Positions 24,017 to 32,181 of a stretch of 35,296 nucleotides of DNA are shown here, in pieces. The translations under genes were made by a program, and so were the position numbers. Below the pieces are notes generated by a model. It saw only the letters and a program-made list of their open reading frames with translations. It was not told where the DNA came from and ran no database searches. Within the stretch, counting starts at the first letter, position 1. Each line of letters starts with the position of its first letter. Origin of the DNA: Neomoorella thermoacetica (GTDB lineage: Bacteria > Bacillota > DSM-521 > Neomoorellales > Neomoorellaceae); contig NZ_MDDC01000021.1 in NCBI RefSeq assembly GCF_001875325.1, forward strand, positions 1 to 35,296, written 5' to 3'.

Positions 24017-25738
24017 TCAGGCTTCTATTTTAAACCTACGGGCAGCCATTTCATAGAGCCGCCGCCAGAAGAAACGATTCATGAGAACGATGGTTACCAT
24101 CATGGCGATCAGGCTGGACCAGATGACCTGGAAACTACCGCTACCGTAAGTGGCCATATCCAGCAGGGAGCCGATACCGAAGGCCGTGTAGGTGTGCCCG
24201 GCGTAAACAACATATTCGGCTACTATCAGGGCGTTCCAGCCCCCGCCCCAGGCGGTTATACTTCCCGTGATCAGGGAGGGAACCATGGCCGGCAGGACTA
24301 CCCGGCGCAGGTACCCCAACCCTCGCAGGCCAAAGGCCGTCGCCGCTTCCTTCAGGTCACCGGGGATGCTTTTCACCCCGGCAATCAGGTTAAAGAGCAG
24401 GTACCACTGCATACCTGTCAGTACCAGTAAGATGGCCGCCAGGTTCATGCCCCCCGTCAGACCCACCAGGACAAACACAATAATGGGAAATAGTGCCGTA
24501 GCCGGGACAGACGCCAGGATCTCAAAAGCCGGCGTCAGTAATTCGTAAACCCGCTCGTTGTGCCCGATCCAGATGGCCGCAGGCAGGGTCCAGGCCAGGG
24601 ACAGCAGGTAAGCTGCCGTCAACCGGAGGAACGAAAACAGGAGGGCAGCCGGGATGCTGAAAACCTGGGGCTGCCACGGTTCCATGAAGAGAGCGCCCAG
24701 GGCTAGCAGGCCCCGGACCAGCGCACAGGCCAGCAACAGGCCTAACCCCCAGGCCACCAGGCGCTCGACCCGGGCGAGAAAATGGCACCACCGCTGCCGC
24801 TTCTCCGGCCCCGGAGCCAGGCGGGCACCCAGGTTACTCACCGCCTGGCCGAGGAAGGCCCCGCCCTTGATTACCCCAATCCTGATCTCCCGGAAACCCG
24901 GCGCCTGCCACCAGAGACGGTAACCCAAGCCACTTGGCAGGCGGTTACTGCCGCCGCTGCCAAACTCGTATTTGAAGTTTTCCGCCCAGGTAGACAGGGG
25001 GCGCCAGATAAAGATGTTCATCAAGGTTATCAAAGCTACCAGGGTCAGGAGGCCGACCATGGTCAGGCCCAGCTCGCCCCTTTCCGTCGTCCGGATGAGG
25101 TAGCTGCCCAGTCCCGGCAGGGAATACTCCACCGGGCCGATGGCGATAATCTCAGCGGCAATGAGGAAGTACCAGCCCCCGGCCCAGGACATAATGCTAT
25201 TATATACCAGTTTGGGAATACCGGCCGGCAGGTAAAGGGTGCGGAAACGCCGCCAGCCGGTTACCCGGTAGGCAACGGTGGCTTCCATGAGATCCCGGGG
25301 GATGGTGGTCAGGGACTCATAGAAGCCAAAGGTCATATTCCAGGCCTGGCTGGTGAAGATAAGGAAAATGGAAGCCAGTTCGACTCCCAGCAACCGGCCC
25401 TGGAAAAGGGAAACGAAGAAATAGACTGCCGCCGGAAAGAAGCCCAGGATAGGCACGGACTGCAGGATATCCAGGATGGGGATGAGCCAGCGTTCCGCCC
25501 TGGTGTCGGTACCGGCTTTATAGCCATAGGTCAGGGTAAAGATAAGGGATAATAAATAAGCCCCCAGCATCCTCAGGAAAGACCGGAACGCGTAGTAAGG
25601 CAGCACGCCTATACTGGTAACGACCTCCGGCCCGCCCGCCAGGGTTAGCACCCGGTGACCCTGATAGGCAAAGTATGCGAAGGAAATTAAAAGGGCGGCC
25701 ATGATCATGGTCAGGGCCAGGTTAGTTACCCGGTTCAC
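24017..25738 (-). CDS. Tandem-fused ABC transporter permease of the M-box-controlled system
   Basis: A 573-residue permease in which two BPD_transp_1 domains are fused. Each half has about six membrane segments and its own EAA loop: EATVAYRVTGWRRFRTLYLPAG in outline near residue 165 (first half) and EAATAFGLRGLGYLRRVVLPA in outline near 468 (second half). One chain could therefore form the whole transmembrane pore. An open frame continues upstream to 25843, but those codons lie within the riboswitch and terminator; GTG at 25738, seven bases after GGAGGT, is the likely start. The M-box leader implies expression when Mg2+ is scarce. No substrate-binding protein accompanies it. Confidence 0.9.
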   Translation of the reverse strand: MNRVTNLALTMIMAALLISFAYFAYQGHRVLTLAGGPEVVTSIGVLPYYAFRSFLRMLGAYLLSLIFTLTYGYKAGTDTRAERWLIPILDILQSVPILGFFPAAVYFFVSLFQGRLLGVELASIFLIFTSQAWNMTFGFYESLTTIPRDLMEATVAYRVTGWRRFRTLYLPAGIPKLVYNSIMSWAGGWYFLIAAEIIAIGPVEYSLPGLGSYLIRTTERGELGLTMVGLLTLVALITLMNIFIWRPLSTWAENFKYEFGSGGSNRLPSGLGYRLWWQAPGFREIRIGVIKGGAFLGQAVSNLGARLAPGPEKRQRWCHFLARVERLVAWGLGLLLACALVRGLLALGALFMEPWQPQVFSIPAALLFSFLRLTAAYLLSLAWTLPAAIWIGHNERVYELLTPAFEILASVPATALFPIIVFVLVGLTGGMNLAAILLVLTGMQWYLLFNLIAGVKSIPGDLKEAATAFGLRGLGYLRRVVLPAMVPSLITGSITAWGGGWNALIVAEYVVYAGHTYTAFGIGSLLDMATYGSGSFQVIWSSLIAMMVTIVLMNRFFWRRLYEMAARRFKIEA

Positions 25739-25756
25739 TGGACTCACCTCCCAACC

Positions 25757-25787
25757 AATTAAAAAGTCTTCCCATGGGGGAAGACTT
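25757..25787 (-). terminator. M-box expression-platform terminator
   Basis: AAGTCTTCCC and GGGAAGACTT pair over ten bases with a four-base loop, then TTTAATT, on the minus strand between the M-box and the permease ribosome site. Mg2+ binding is expected to allow this hairpin to form. Confidence 0.88.
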
Positions 25788-25813
25788 AGAGTCATAACAA
25801 AAAACTCTATTAA

Positions 25814-25970
25814 CCCCCACTCGTTGAGCTTTGGCACGTGCATAGCTAGAGAATTTTCTCAGCCACATTAGGTAAAACCTTAAGCCGGTAATACCTGTTG
25901 ACCCATTGGCGTCTTTCGACGTTTCCGGGCAGTGGCGTCTGTCTATGCAGAAGCCTCACCTAACGAAGGT
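25814..25970 (-). ncRNA. M-box (ykoK) magnesium riboswitch
   Basis: Read on the minus strand, the leader contains the M-box consensus blocks in order: CTTCGTTAGGTGAGGCT, GCCACTGCCCGGAAACGTCG, AAGACGCCAATGGGTCAACAG, a CCGG stem, CTTAAGG, ACCTAATGTGGCTGAG, GCTATGCACGTGCCAAAGC and TCAACGAGTGGGGG. The ACGCCAATGGGTCAACAG and GCCAAAGCTCAACGAG blocks are essentially diagnostic. The class senses Mg2+ and turns off transporter genes when Mg2+ is plentiful. Confidence 0.95.
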
Positions 25971-25999
25971 TTGTACAGCCTGGATTGTTTTCATATATC

Positions 26000-26028
26000 A
26001 TTATAGATAGCACTTTTTTATGTGTCAA
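26000..26028 (-). promoter_or_regulatory. Consensus sigmaA promoter of the M-box operon
   Basis: TTGACA (26023-26028) and TATAAT (26000-26005) on the minus strand, both perfect hexamers, are 17 bases apart. Transcription would start about 25-30 bases before the aptamer. Such a strong promoter fits control by attenuation. Confidence 0.92.
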
Positions 26029-26102
26029 GGATCAGGGGCTGTAGGTATTCTTGTTTTCCTGGCGAATATTTGAACCTGGGCTTAAAGACTGGAGGTAAGA
26101 TA

Positions 26103-27248
26103 ATGCGCCGTATTATTATTGCCCCTGACTCTTTCAAAGAGAGTTTATCGGCCCTGGAAGTCGCCGTGGCCATAGCTGCAGGTATCAAGCGGGTCCTGCC
26201 GGAGGTGGAAACCGTCAATGTGCCTATGGCCGACGGTGGTGAAGGATTGACAGCCACCCTGGTAGCCGCTACCGGAGGCCGGGAGATGACCGCCACCGTC
26301 ACCGGGCCCCTGGGGGAACCGGTTCGGGCCTCCTGGGGTATCCTGGGGGACGGTACGACAGCCGTAGTAGAGATGGCCCAGGCTTCCGGCCTGCCCCTGG
26401 TACCCCGGGAAAAGCGCAATCCCCTGATTACCACCACCTACGGTACGGGTGAACTCATCCACCAGGCCCTGAAAGCAGGTTGCCGGCGGCTGATTGTCGG
26501 GATAGGCGGTAGCGCTACCAATGACGGTGGTGCCGGCATGGCCCAGGCCCTCGGGGTAAAGCTGCTGGATGCTCAAGGCGCTGCCATCCCTCCGGGGGCT
26601 GGGGGACTGGAATGCCTGGAGCGCATCGATATCCAGGGCCTGGACCCGCGGGTGAAGGAGGTGGAAATCCTGGTTGCCTGCGATGTTGACAACCCCCTGT
26701 GCGGGCCCCGGGGAGCCTCGGCCGTCTACGGCCCCCAGAAAGGAGCCACACCTGAGATGGTTCCCCGCCTGGATGCCGCCCTGGCCCGCCTGGCGGATAT
26801 CATTGCCCGGGACCTGAAGGTGGAAGTTAGAGACCTCCCCGGCGCCGGTGCCGCCGGAGGCCTGGGTGCCGGCCTGGTTGCCTTCCTGGGAGCAACCCTG
26901 CGCCGCGGTATTGAACTGGTCATAGAAGCCGTGAATCTTGACGGTATCCTGGCAGCCGGCGCCGACCTGGTCATCACCGGGGAAGGCGAAATCAACCGCC
27001 AGACGGCTTACGGGAAGGTTCCGGCCGGGGTGGCCGGGGTGGCCGCTAAATATGGTATCCCGGTAGTCGCCCTGGTGGGCTCCATCGGCGAAGGAGCCCA
27101 CGCTGTCTATGATCATGGCATCCAGGGCTTCATGAGCATTGTCCCCCGGCCGGTATCCTTGAGTTACTGCCTGGAGAATGCCGCCTCCCTGCTGGCCGAT
27201 GCCGCCGAGCGACTGATGCGCCTGCTAAGCATTCAGATTAAAAAATAA
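26103..27248 (+). CDS. glxK: Glycerate kinase (glycerate 2-kinase family, GlxK/GarK)
   Basis: A 381-residue GK-I family glycerate kinase, phosphorylating D-glycerate with ATP, usually to 2-phosphoglycerate. The N-terminus is IIAPDSFKESLSA, followed by VPMADGGEGL near residue 40, GIGGSATNDGGAG near 130, and ITGEGEINRQTAYGKVP near 290, all family hallmarks. The frame is open from 26022, but GGAGGT at 26091-26096 points to ATG 26103. It is divergent from the M-box operon and followed 63 bases later by a small co-oriented gene. Entry of glycerate into lower glycolysis is its likely role. Confidence 0.93.
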   Translation: MRRIIIAPDSFKESLSALEVAVAIAAGIKRVLPEVETVNVPMADGGEGLTATLVAATGGREMTATVTGPLGEPVRASWGILGDGTTAVVEMAQASGLPLVPREKRNPLITTTYGTGELIHQALKAGCRRLIVGIGGSATNDGGAGMAQALGVKLLDAQGAAIPPGAGGLECLERIDIQGLDPRVKEVEILVACDVDNPLCGPRGASAVYGPQKGATPEMVPRLDAALARLADIIARDLKVEVRDLPGAGAAGGLGAGLVAFLGATLRRGIELVIEAVNLDGILAAGADLVITGEGEINRQTAYGKVPAGVAGVAAKYGIPVVALVGSIGEGAHAVYDHGIQGFMSIVPRPVSLSYCLENAASLLADAAERLMRLLSIQIKK

Positions 27249-27311
27249 GTGCATGTAAAGGCGCCTACCAGGTTAAACTAGAACCTGATCCAGGGAGGAG
27301 GCCTGTCTATC

Positions 27312-27554
27312 ATGCCAGATATTTCCTTGAGAATGGGTAATGCCATCACCCATAAAGACCTGGCCCGAGTAAAGGATATCCTGCCCCGCCTCAAACCTGG
27401 TGACCACCTGACTATAACTATGGAAGCGGCTGATGCCCACCAGGCCGATATGTTGCTGGAAATCCTGGAGGATCACGGCCTGGACTACCAGAGCCGGGGC
27501 GACAGCGACGGCAGGACCTACTTCATCATCGCCTGCCGCCCTGAGGTTAACTGA
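27312..27554 (+). CDS. Small conserved-looking protein of unknown function
   Basis: An 80-residue acidic soluble protein. I do not recognise a family. It lacks a signal peptide or membrane segment. The middle (LKPGDHLTITMEAADAHQADM) and the C-terminus (GLDYQSRGDSDGRTYFIIA) suggest an alpha-beta fold of the TusA or DUF-type small-protein class, but this is a guess. A GGGAGGAGG site lies nine bases before the ATG, which supports real translation. It follows glxK on the same strand and may share its transcript; no terminator is visible between them. Confidence 0.65.
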   Translation: MPDISLRMGNAITHKDLARVKDILPRLKPGDHLTITMEAADAHQADMLLEILEDHGLDYQSRGDSDGRTYFIIACRPEVN

Positions 27555-27647
27555 AATAGAGCCAGCTAAGGGCGTTTTGGTTCGGGGCTTCAAGATAGTT
27601 ACGCGCAGCCGATAGCTTCGCGGCGGTAAACGGGATGGTTATAATCT

Positions 27648-27672
27648 AAAACCCCCGGGGGCTCCCCGGGGG
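27648..27672 (-). terminator. Terminator of malic enzyme
   Basis: CCCCCGGGG and CCCCGGGGG form a nine-base stem with a three-base loop, then TTTTAG on the minus strand, 40 bases past the malic enzyme stop. Confidence 0.88.
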
Positions 27673-27711
27673 TCACTTATGCAGGTAACGTAATTTGCTA
27701 ATTTAAACTCA

Positions 27712-28932
27712 TTATCTGGCGATGAGTTCTTCAGTGTGACGTTTTACCCATTCAGGGTCCTTGGGATCGCGGGCCACACCGCTCTCGATGGCTGCCCTGG
27801 CTACGGCCATGGCTACCGCCGGGGCTACCCGGGGATCGAAGGCCTCGGGCAGGACAAAATCAGGTGAGAGCCTGTCGCCGACCAGGCCGGCCAGGGCATG
27901 GGCGGCGGCAATCTTCATGGCTTTATTGATATCCGAGGCTTTGACATCCAGGGCGCCACGGAAAATGCCGGGGAAGCCCAGGACGTTGTTCACCTGGTTG
28001 GGGAAGTCGCTCCGGCCCGTTCCCACCACACCGGCTCCGGCAGCCCGGGCTACGTCAGGCAAGATCTCCGGCACCGGGTTGGCCATGGCGAAAAGGATGG
28101 AGTCTTTGCCCATAGAGCGGACCATTTCCGGGGTGACGGCGTCCTTGACGGAAAGCCCAATGAAGCAATCAGCTCCTTCCATGGCATCCGCCAGGGTACC
28201 GCAGCGATCCTCTTTATTGGTTATTTGAAGCATTTCTTTCTTGATGGGGTTGAGGTCGTCGCGCTCGGAGCAGATAATCCCCTTCGAGTCGCAGAGGATT
28301 ACATCCTTGACGCCCACATCTACGAGGAGTTTGCCGCAGGCAATGCCCGCCGCGCCAGCACCGTTGATTACTACCTTCAAGTCTGACAGTTCACGTTTGG
28401 TAATTTTGCAGGCGTTGATGATGGCGCTCAGGACCACTACAGCCGTGCCGTGCTGGTCGTCGTGGAAGATGGGGATGTCCGTTGTCTCCTTGAGGCGTCG
28501 CTCGATCTCAAAGCAGCGGGGCGCGGCTATGTCTTCCAGATTCACGCCGCCGAAGGTCGGGGTCAGGAGCTGGACGGTACGGACTATTTCATCGACATCC
28601 TGGGAGTCGATGCAAATAGGGAAGGCATCCACGCCGGCGAAGGATTTGAAAAGGACGCTTTTACCTTCCATTACAGGCATGGCGGCCCGGGCGCCAATGT
28701 TCCCCAGGCCGAGGACGGCCGAACCGTCGGAAACGACAGCCACCAGGTTCCAGCGCCGGGTGTAGACATCAACTAAACCGGGGGCCCTGTGGATTTCTTT
28801 GCAGGGTTCAGCTACCCCGGGGGTGTAGGCCATGGTTAGATCATCAGCATTTCTAATCTGTACCCGCGGACGAGTCTCGATTTTGCCCTGCCATTCCTTG
28901 TGCAGGCTAAGGGCCTTTTCCTGGATGCTCAT
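27712..28932 (-). CDS. NAD(P)-dependent malic enzyme
   Basis: A 406-residue short bacterial malic enzyme, oxidatively decarboxylating L-malate to pyruvate. The catalytic tyrosine lies in AYTPGVAEPC near residue 36, the lysine in GKSVLFKSFAGVDAFPI, and metal ligands in the CFEIERR region and the HDDQHGTA motif. The nucleotide-binding motif INGAGAAGIACGKLL starts near 185. I start it at ATG 28932, nine bases after GGGAGGAG; another ATG at 28941 touches that site. The start codon overlaps the TAA of a short upstream reading frame (TAATG). Cofactor preference (NAD or NADP) is not settled here. Confidence 0.93.
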   Translation of the reverse strand: MSIQEKALSLHKEWQGKIETRPRVQIRNADDLTMAYTPGVAEPCKEIHRAPGLVDVYTRRWNLVAVVSDGSAVLGLGNIGARAAMPVMEGKSVLFKSFAGVDAFPICIDSQDVDEIVRTVQLLTPTFGGVNLEDIAAPRCFEIERRLKETTDIPIFHDDQHGTAVVVLSAIINACKITKRELSDLKVVINGAGAAGIACGKLLVDVGVKDVILCDSKGIICSERDDLNPIKKEMLQITNKEDRCGTLADAMEGADCFIGLSVKDAVTPEMVRSMGKDSILFAMANPVPEILPDVARAAGAGVVGTGRSDFPNQVNNVLGFPGIFRGALDVKASDINKAMKIAAAHALAGLVGDRLSPDFVLPEAFDPRVAPAVAMAVARAAIESGVARDPKDPEWVKRHTEELIAR

Positions 28933-29260
28933 TAAGTACATCTCCTCCCATGCTTTAGTGCGTTGCAGGATACCGCTGCCTCACCTTTAGCGATAGCGAA
29001 GCCTTGTTTTTCAAATTCCTTGACTACGCCGGCGGCCAAGTCCACTCCCTCTTCATTCTTTTTCCTGATATTGCCTGTTCAAGACAAGCCCCGCTTGGGG
29101 AGGCCTCAATTGGCACAACGGCCTGGCCAATTCACTGGCCGTTTTGGCCAGGAGCTTGTTATGAGAGACGACCACACTCAAAGGCAACCCCGACTCTGAC
29201 CGTACGTCCTGCCGGATGACCAGGGCCTATGGGTTCAAGTTTAGACTTCTCATCCGCCAC
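28932..29260 (-). pseudogene. Possible remnant of a small gene upstream of malic enzyme
   Basis: A GTG at 29260 six bases after AAAGGAG opens a 33-codon frame (MADEKSKLEPIGPGH at its start) that stops at 29159. A second frame in the same direction (EEGVDLAAGVV, EFEKQGFAIAKGEAAVSCNALKHG) ends with a TAA overlapping the malic enzyme ATG. The arrangement looks like a 110-codon gene, coupled to malic enzyme, that has suffered at least one frameshift. I recognise no family. From 29261 to 29441 I see nothing except AT-rich spacer. Confidence 0.3.
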
Positions 29261-29441
29261 CGTTAACTCCTTTAACTTAATTCGCCGGCCAAGAATATAT
29301 ACCTGCCGCGAGTGGCGGCAAAAAGGCCGGAGGATTAAAAAATAGGACCCAATTCAGTATCAGAATCAAAAATCACACCTTATTATATTTATAAAAAGCA
29401 AAGATGTCGTCAGCGTGGCTTTAGTTCTCCCGGTTGCCTTT

Positions 29442-30080
29442 TTATGCCGGCTTGCGGAAAAAGATGAAGACTAGAATTGCCAGGATGGCGACTCCCAGAC
29501 CCCATACAGGTGGCGAAAGATTTAATCCTCCCCGGACGGCGCTAAAGAAGCCGAAAATGAAGAAAATAAAGGCGGCCCCGAGTCTAATTACTCGCTCCGG
29601 CAACCAGGACCCCATAGCCCGGCCGATCCAGATTGCCAGTCCGTCGGAAAGAACCATACCCAGGGTCGAGCCAAGCCAGACCGGTATGATAGAATAAGTT
29701 GTGGCTAATGTAACGGTACCGAGCATGGTTTTATCGCCGAATTCGGCCAGAAAAAAGGTGACAGTTACCAACCAGAAGGGGGAAGCAATACGCTGGGCAT
29801 TGTCCCTTTCAGCATCCAGGCTATCGCCACGTAAAGTCCAGAAGCCAAACCCGATAAAGGCCAGGCCGGCAAGAAAATGAGTCCAGGCGGTAGGGATAAG
29901 TATCCCCACAAACTCTCCCAAAGCAACGGAGATAACGTGAACCAGTAGAGTCGCGGTGAAGATCCCGGCGAGGACAACACGGGCATTAAAACGTGTGGCC
30001 AGGGTTAGGGCAACTAGCTGGGTCTTGTCCCCCAGTTCGGCAATAAAAATCAAGCCTAGGGATAACAGGAATGCTTTCAT
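29442..30080 (-). CDS. UPF0016/GDT1 (TMEM165)-family cation exporter
   Basis: A 212-residue membrane protein with about six segments in two homologous halves. Each half has the family signature E-(L/F)-G-D-K-T: AELGDKTQ near residue 15 and AEFGDKTM near 113. The family includes yeast Gdt1, human TMEM165 and bacterial Mn2+ exporters such as MneA. The ATG has CAGGAGG upstream. A yybP-ykoY riboswitch with its own terminator and promoter precedes it, which strongly indicates Mn2+ export when Mn2+ is in excess. It is monocistronic on the visible evidence. Confidence 0.92.
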   Translation of the reverse strand: MKAFLLSLGLIFIAELGDKTQLVALTLATRFNARVVLAGIFTATLLVHVISVALGEFVGILIPTAWTHFLAGLAFIGFGFWTLRGDSLDAERDNAQRIASPFWLVTVTFFLAEFGDKTMLGTVTLATTYSIIPVWLGSTLGMVLSDGLAIWIGRAMGSWLPERVIRLGAAFIFFIFGFFSAVRGGLNLSPPVWGLGVAILAILVFIFFRKPA

Positions 30081-30126
30081 ACTTTGCCTCCTGAACAGGA
30101 TGATGTAATGGGAGCCGGCTGGCGGC

Positions 30127-30170
30127 CAAAAAAAGAGACCTTTACACCCCTACCAGGGTGCAAAGGTCTC
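30127..30170 (-). terminator. Terminator of the Mn2+ riboswitch
   Basis: GAGACCTTTGCACCC pairs with GGGTGTAAAGGTCTC around a short loop and is followed by seven or more T residues on the minus strand. Its 5' arm includes the GCGAGACC segment of the aptamer, so the aptamer fold and the terminator compete. Mn2+ binding should prevent termination. Confidence 0.92.
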
Positions 30171-30250
30171 GCTAAGCCATACTTAACAGGCTGGTAGAGC
30201 CAGGTCAGCGACCAGTATGTTGACTCTACCGGTAAATAGCTACTCCCCTC
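30165..30250 (-). ncRNA. yybP-ykoY manganese riboswitch
   Basis: On the minus strand the leader shows the class consensus: GGGGAGTAGC at the 5' side, GTCAACATACTGGTCG, then a variable helix and the closing GGCTTAGCGAGACC. The order and spacing match alx, mntP and yybP leaders. The class senses Mn2+ and is usually an ON switch for export proteins, including UPF0016 members. Confidence 0.94.
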
Positions 30251-30264
30251 TGCAACTAAAAGTA

Positions 30265-30293
30265 ATTATACCTTAAAGGCCCAATATTGGCAA
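30265..30293 (-). promoter_or_regulatory. SigmaA promoter of the Mn2+ riboswitch gene
   Basis: TTGCCA (30288-30293) and TATAAT (30265-30270) on the minus strand are 17 bases apart, about 15 bases before the aptamer. Confidence 0.82.
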
Positions 30294-30344
30294 GCCAACG
30301 TAAAGGGCGGTTGTGCCGGAGCTGAGGTCAATTCATAGAACTTG

Positions 30345-32180
30345 TTATATATTCCGCCTGATTAGATCGCCTTCCCGATCAAGATATAAAGTTACCCTCT
30401 CCTCCTCCCGGCTAAAGGAATACACCCGTGGCCCTATTTGAATGGAGGTATTCTCAAAAACATGCCCTGCTTTCACTCTAGCTCCGCCCCGGGTGATTAC
30501 CCTGGTTTCTGTACCGCTACGCGAACCCAGTTCCCTTATATAAACATCACCCTGGGCCTGAATCTCACCGCCACGGAAAACACCGTTTATGGTTACTGAT
30601 TTCCCGGCCTGTAACCGGGAGTGGTAACAGCCATCCCCCAGTACTCTAATATTACCCGAAGCCATGATGGTAGAATTAACAACATAATTGACGGTAACAT
30701 CAGCTCTCCCCTGGAGAGGGGCACTAATCCCTTCCTGCCAGCCTGCAACCTTTTGCAACATCGTTTCCAGGTAGTCTAAATTTTTAACTCCTAAAGGCGA
30801 ACGAGTCAGGCGTTCCAAATCATTTATAAGTCCTTCCGGTTCGCCTAAAGATATTGTTTGTAAATTTTGCACTTCCTTCTGTAATAATTCTATACCAGAA
30901 GAAAGACCCTGAAATTTCTTTTCCATAAGCAGGAGTACCAGGGGGCCGATCCCGCCCTTAAGGTCATCTTTTTTAAAGGAAGGGTGCCTTAATAACTGCT
31001 TTATAGCTGTTATCAATTGTTCCAGCTCTTCTGCAATTCTCGCCAGGAGCGGGCCCAGCCTCTGCTGGAAGGCGGTAATATTTCCGGCAGCCAGTACCGA
31101 AACGAAGATATTGCCGGCCACCTCAATGGAGCCTCCTGCCCGGATTATACCCCGGGATACGGTATCGCCTACATACACATTCCCTCCCGCCTCGATAACC
31201 ATACCTTCTTCAACCTGGCCCGTTACAATTACATCGCCACTGAAGTTAATGTTGCCAGAGGAAAGGTTAACATTGCCGGTATGGATCAGGGCCGGGATTA
31301 CTTCAATGGTTACCCGGTCTTTTGATTTCCTGGCCATAGGCCGGCCGGACCGGGTGGCAACCACTTCTAAACCGTTATTGCTTAAAATTGCACCCTGCCC
31401 GGCAACGAGCTCAATTTCACGGGGCTCAGGCGGCAGAATTATTTCTCCCGTCACGGCCCTCCCTGGCTGACCACCGGTAACAGGTTTTTTTCTGGCCAGG
31501 ACCGTGCCGGGTTCAACAGAAGTGAATTGAAAGCGCTCGCGAAAGTTAACCTGCTGCTCTTCTTCTTTGATGGTTACAGGTACCCTTTCCTGGGTTGTAA
31601 ATAACAATTGAACGGTAGCGTCCTTACCAGGAAAAGCCGGTTGGCCGCGGGCAATGGTCCATGTCCCCTCTGCCGGCTCTTCGACCAGGCGGGTGCACGT
31701 GTGCCAATCAATACCGTACCGGATACCTTGACTCTTAAGCTCTCGGACCAGCTCCTCCAGGGTAAAGGGAGGATAATGTCTCTCTTGCTCCAGGGCTTCA
31801 AGTTGCAGTATCCTGGCCGGCGGCAAATCTTTTAGGCGCCGGTGCAATATTATCCCTGGTCGCATTTGCAGTAAAGCTGCCTGCTTATCCCCACTAATCT
31901 TTATGCGCCAGTATCCTTCCTGCTTTTCGTCAACTGGAAGTATTTCTATTTTATCTTTTGAGGTGACAGGCATAGGTTCCATTCGCTCTTCACCATTTAC
32001 CACCAACCGCAATCCCCGGCATGGCACTATTACCGGATAGGGTCCCTCAGGCGGGTGTTTTATTACCGGGCGCCCGTTAATAATAGCTACCGTAGCCGGC
32101 AGTTTATTAGCTCCTGTATCATTCGGGGCCGGATTTAGGGTTCCAATTAATTTGCTGGCTTGCGTGTTGTTTTCCCCCAC
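30345..32180 (-). CDS. FapA/DUF342-domain protein
   Basis: A 611-residue cytoplasmic protein of the DUF342 (flagellar assembly protein A) family. Residues 1-110 form a variable N-terminal part, 120-230 the FapA N-terminal region (PPFTLEELVRELKSQGI), and 230-290 the conserved PVTGGQPGRAVTGEI segment. A right-handed beta-helix follows, with repeats such as GDVIVTGQVEEGMVIEAGGNV in outline. It is interrupted by a coiled-coil insertion at roughly 390-510, then closed by further helix rungs. The start is GTG at 32180, one base after the STAS gene, with GGAGGG in the STAS coding end. It is the last gene of the c-di-GMP-controlled operon and may act in envelope or motility scaffolding. Confidence 0.85.
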   Translation of the reverse strand: MGENNTQASKLIGTLNPAPNDTGANKLPATVAIINGRPVIKHPPEGPYPVIVPCRGLRLVVNGEERMEPMPVTSKDKIEILPVDEKQEGYWRIKISGDKQAALLQMRPGIILHRRLKDLPPARILQLEALEQERHYPPFTLEELVRELKSQGIRYGIDWHTCTRLVEEPAEGTWTIARGQPAFPGKDATVQLLFTTQERVPVTIKEEEQQVNFRERFQFTSVEPGTVLARKKPVTGGQPGRAVTGEIILPPEPREIELVAGQGAILSNNGLEVVATRSGRPMARKSKDRVTIEVIPALIHTGNVNLSSGNINFSGDVIVTGQVEEGMVIEAGGNVYVGDTVSRGIIRAGGSIEVAGNIFVSVLAAGNITAFQQRLGPLLARIAEELEQLITAIKQLLRHPSFKKDDLKGGIGPLVLLLMEKKFQGLSSGIELLQKEVQNLQTISLGEPEGLINDLERLTRSPLGVKNLDYLETMLQKVAGWQEGISAPLQGRADVTVNYVVNSTIMASGNIRVLGDGCYHSRLQAGKSVTINGVFRGGEIQAQGDVYIRELGSRSGTETRVITRGGARVKAGHVFENTSIQIGPRVYSFSREEERVTLYLDREGDLIRRNI

Positions 32181-32181
32181 A

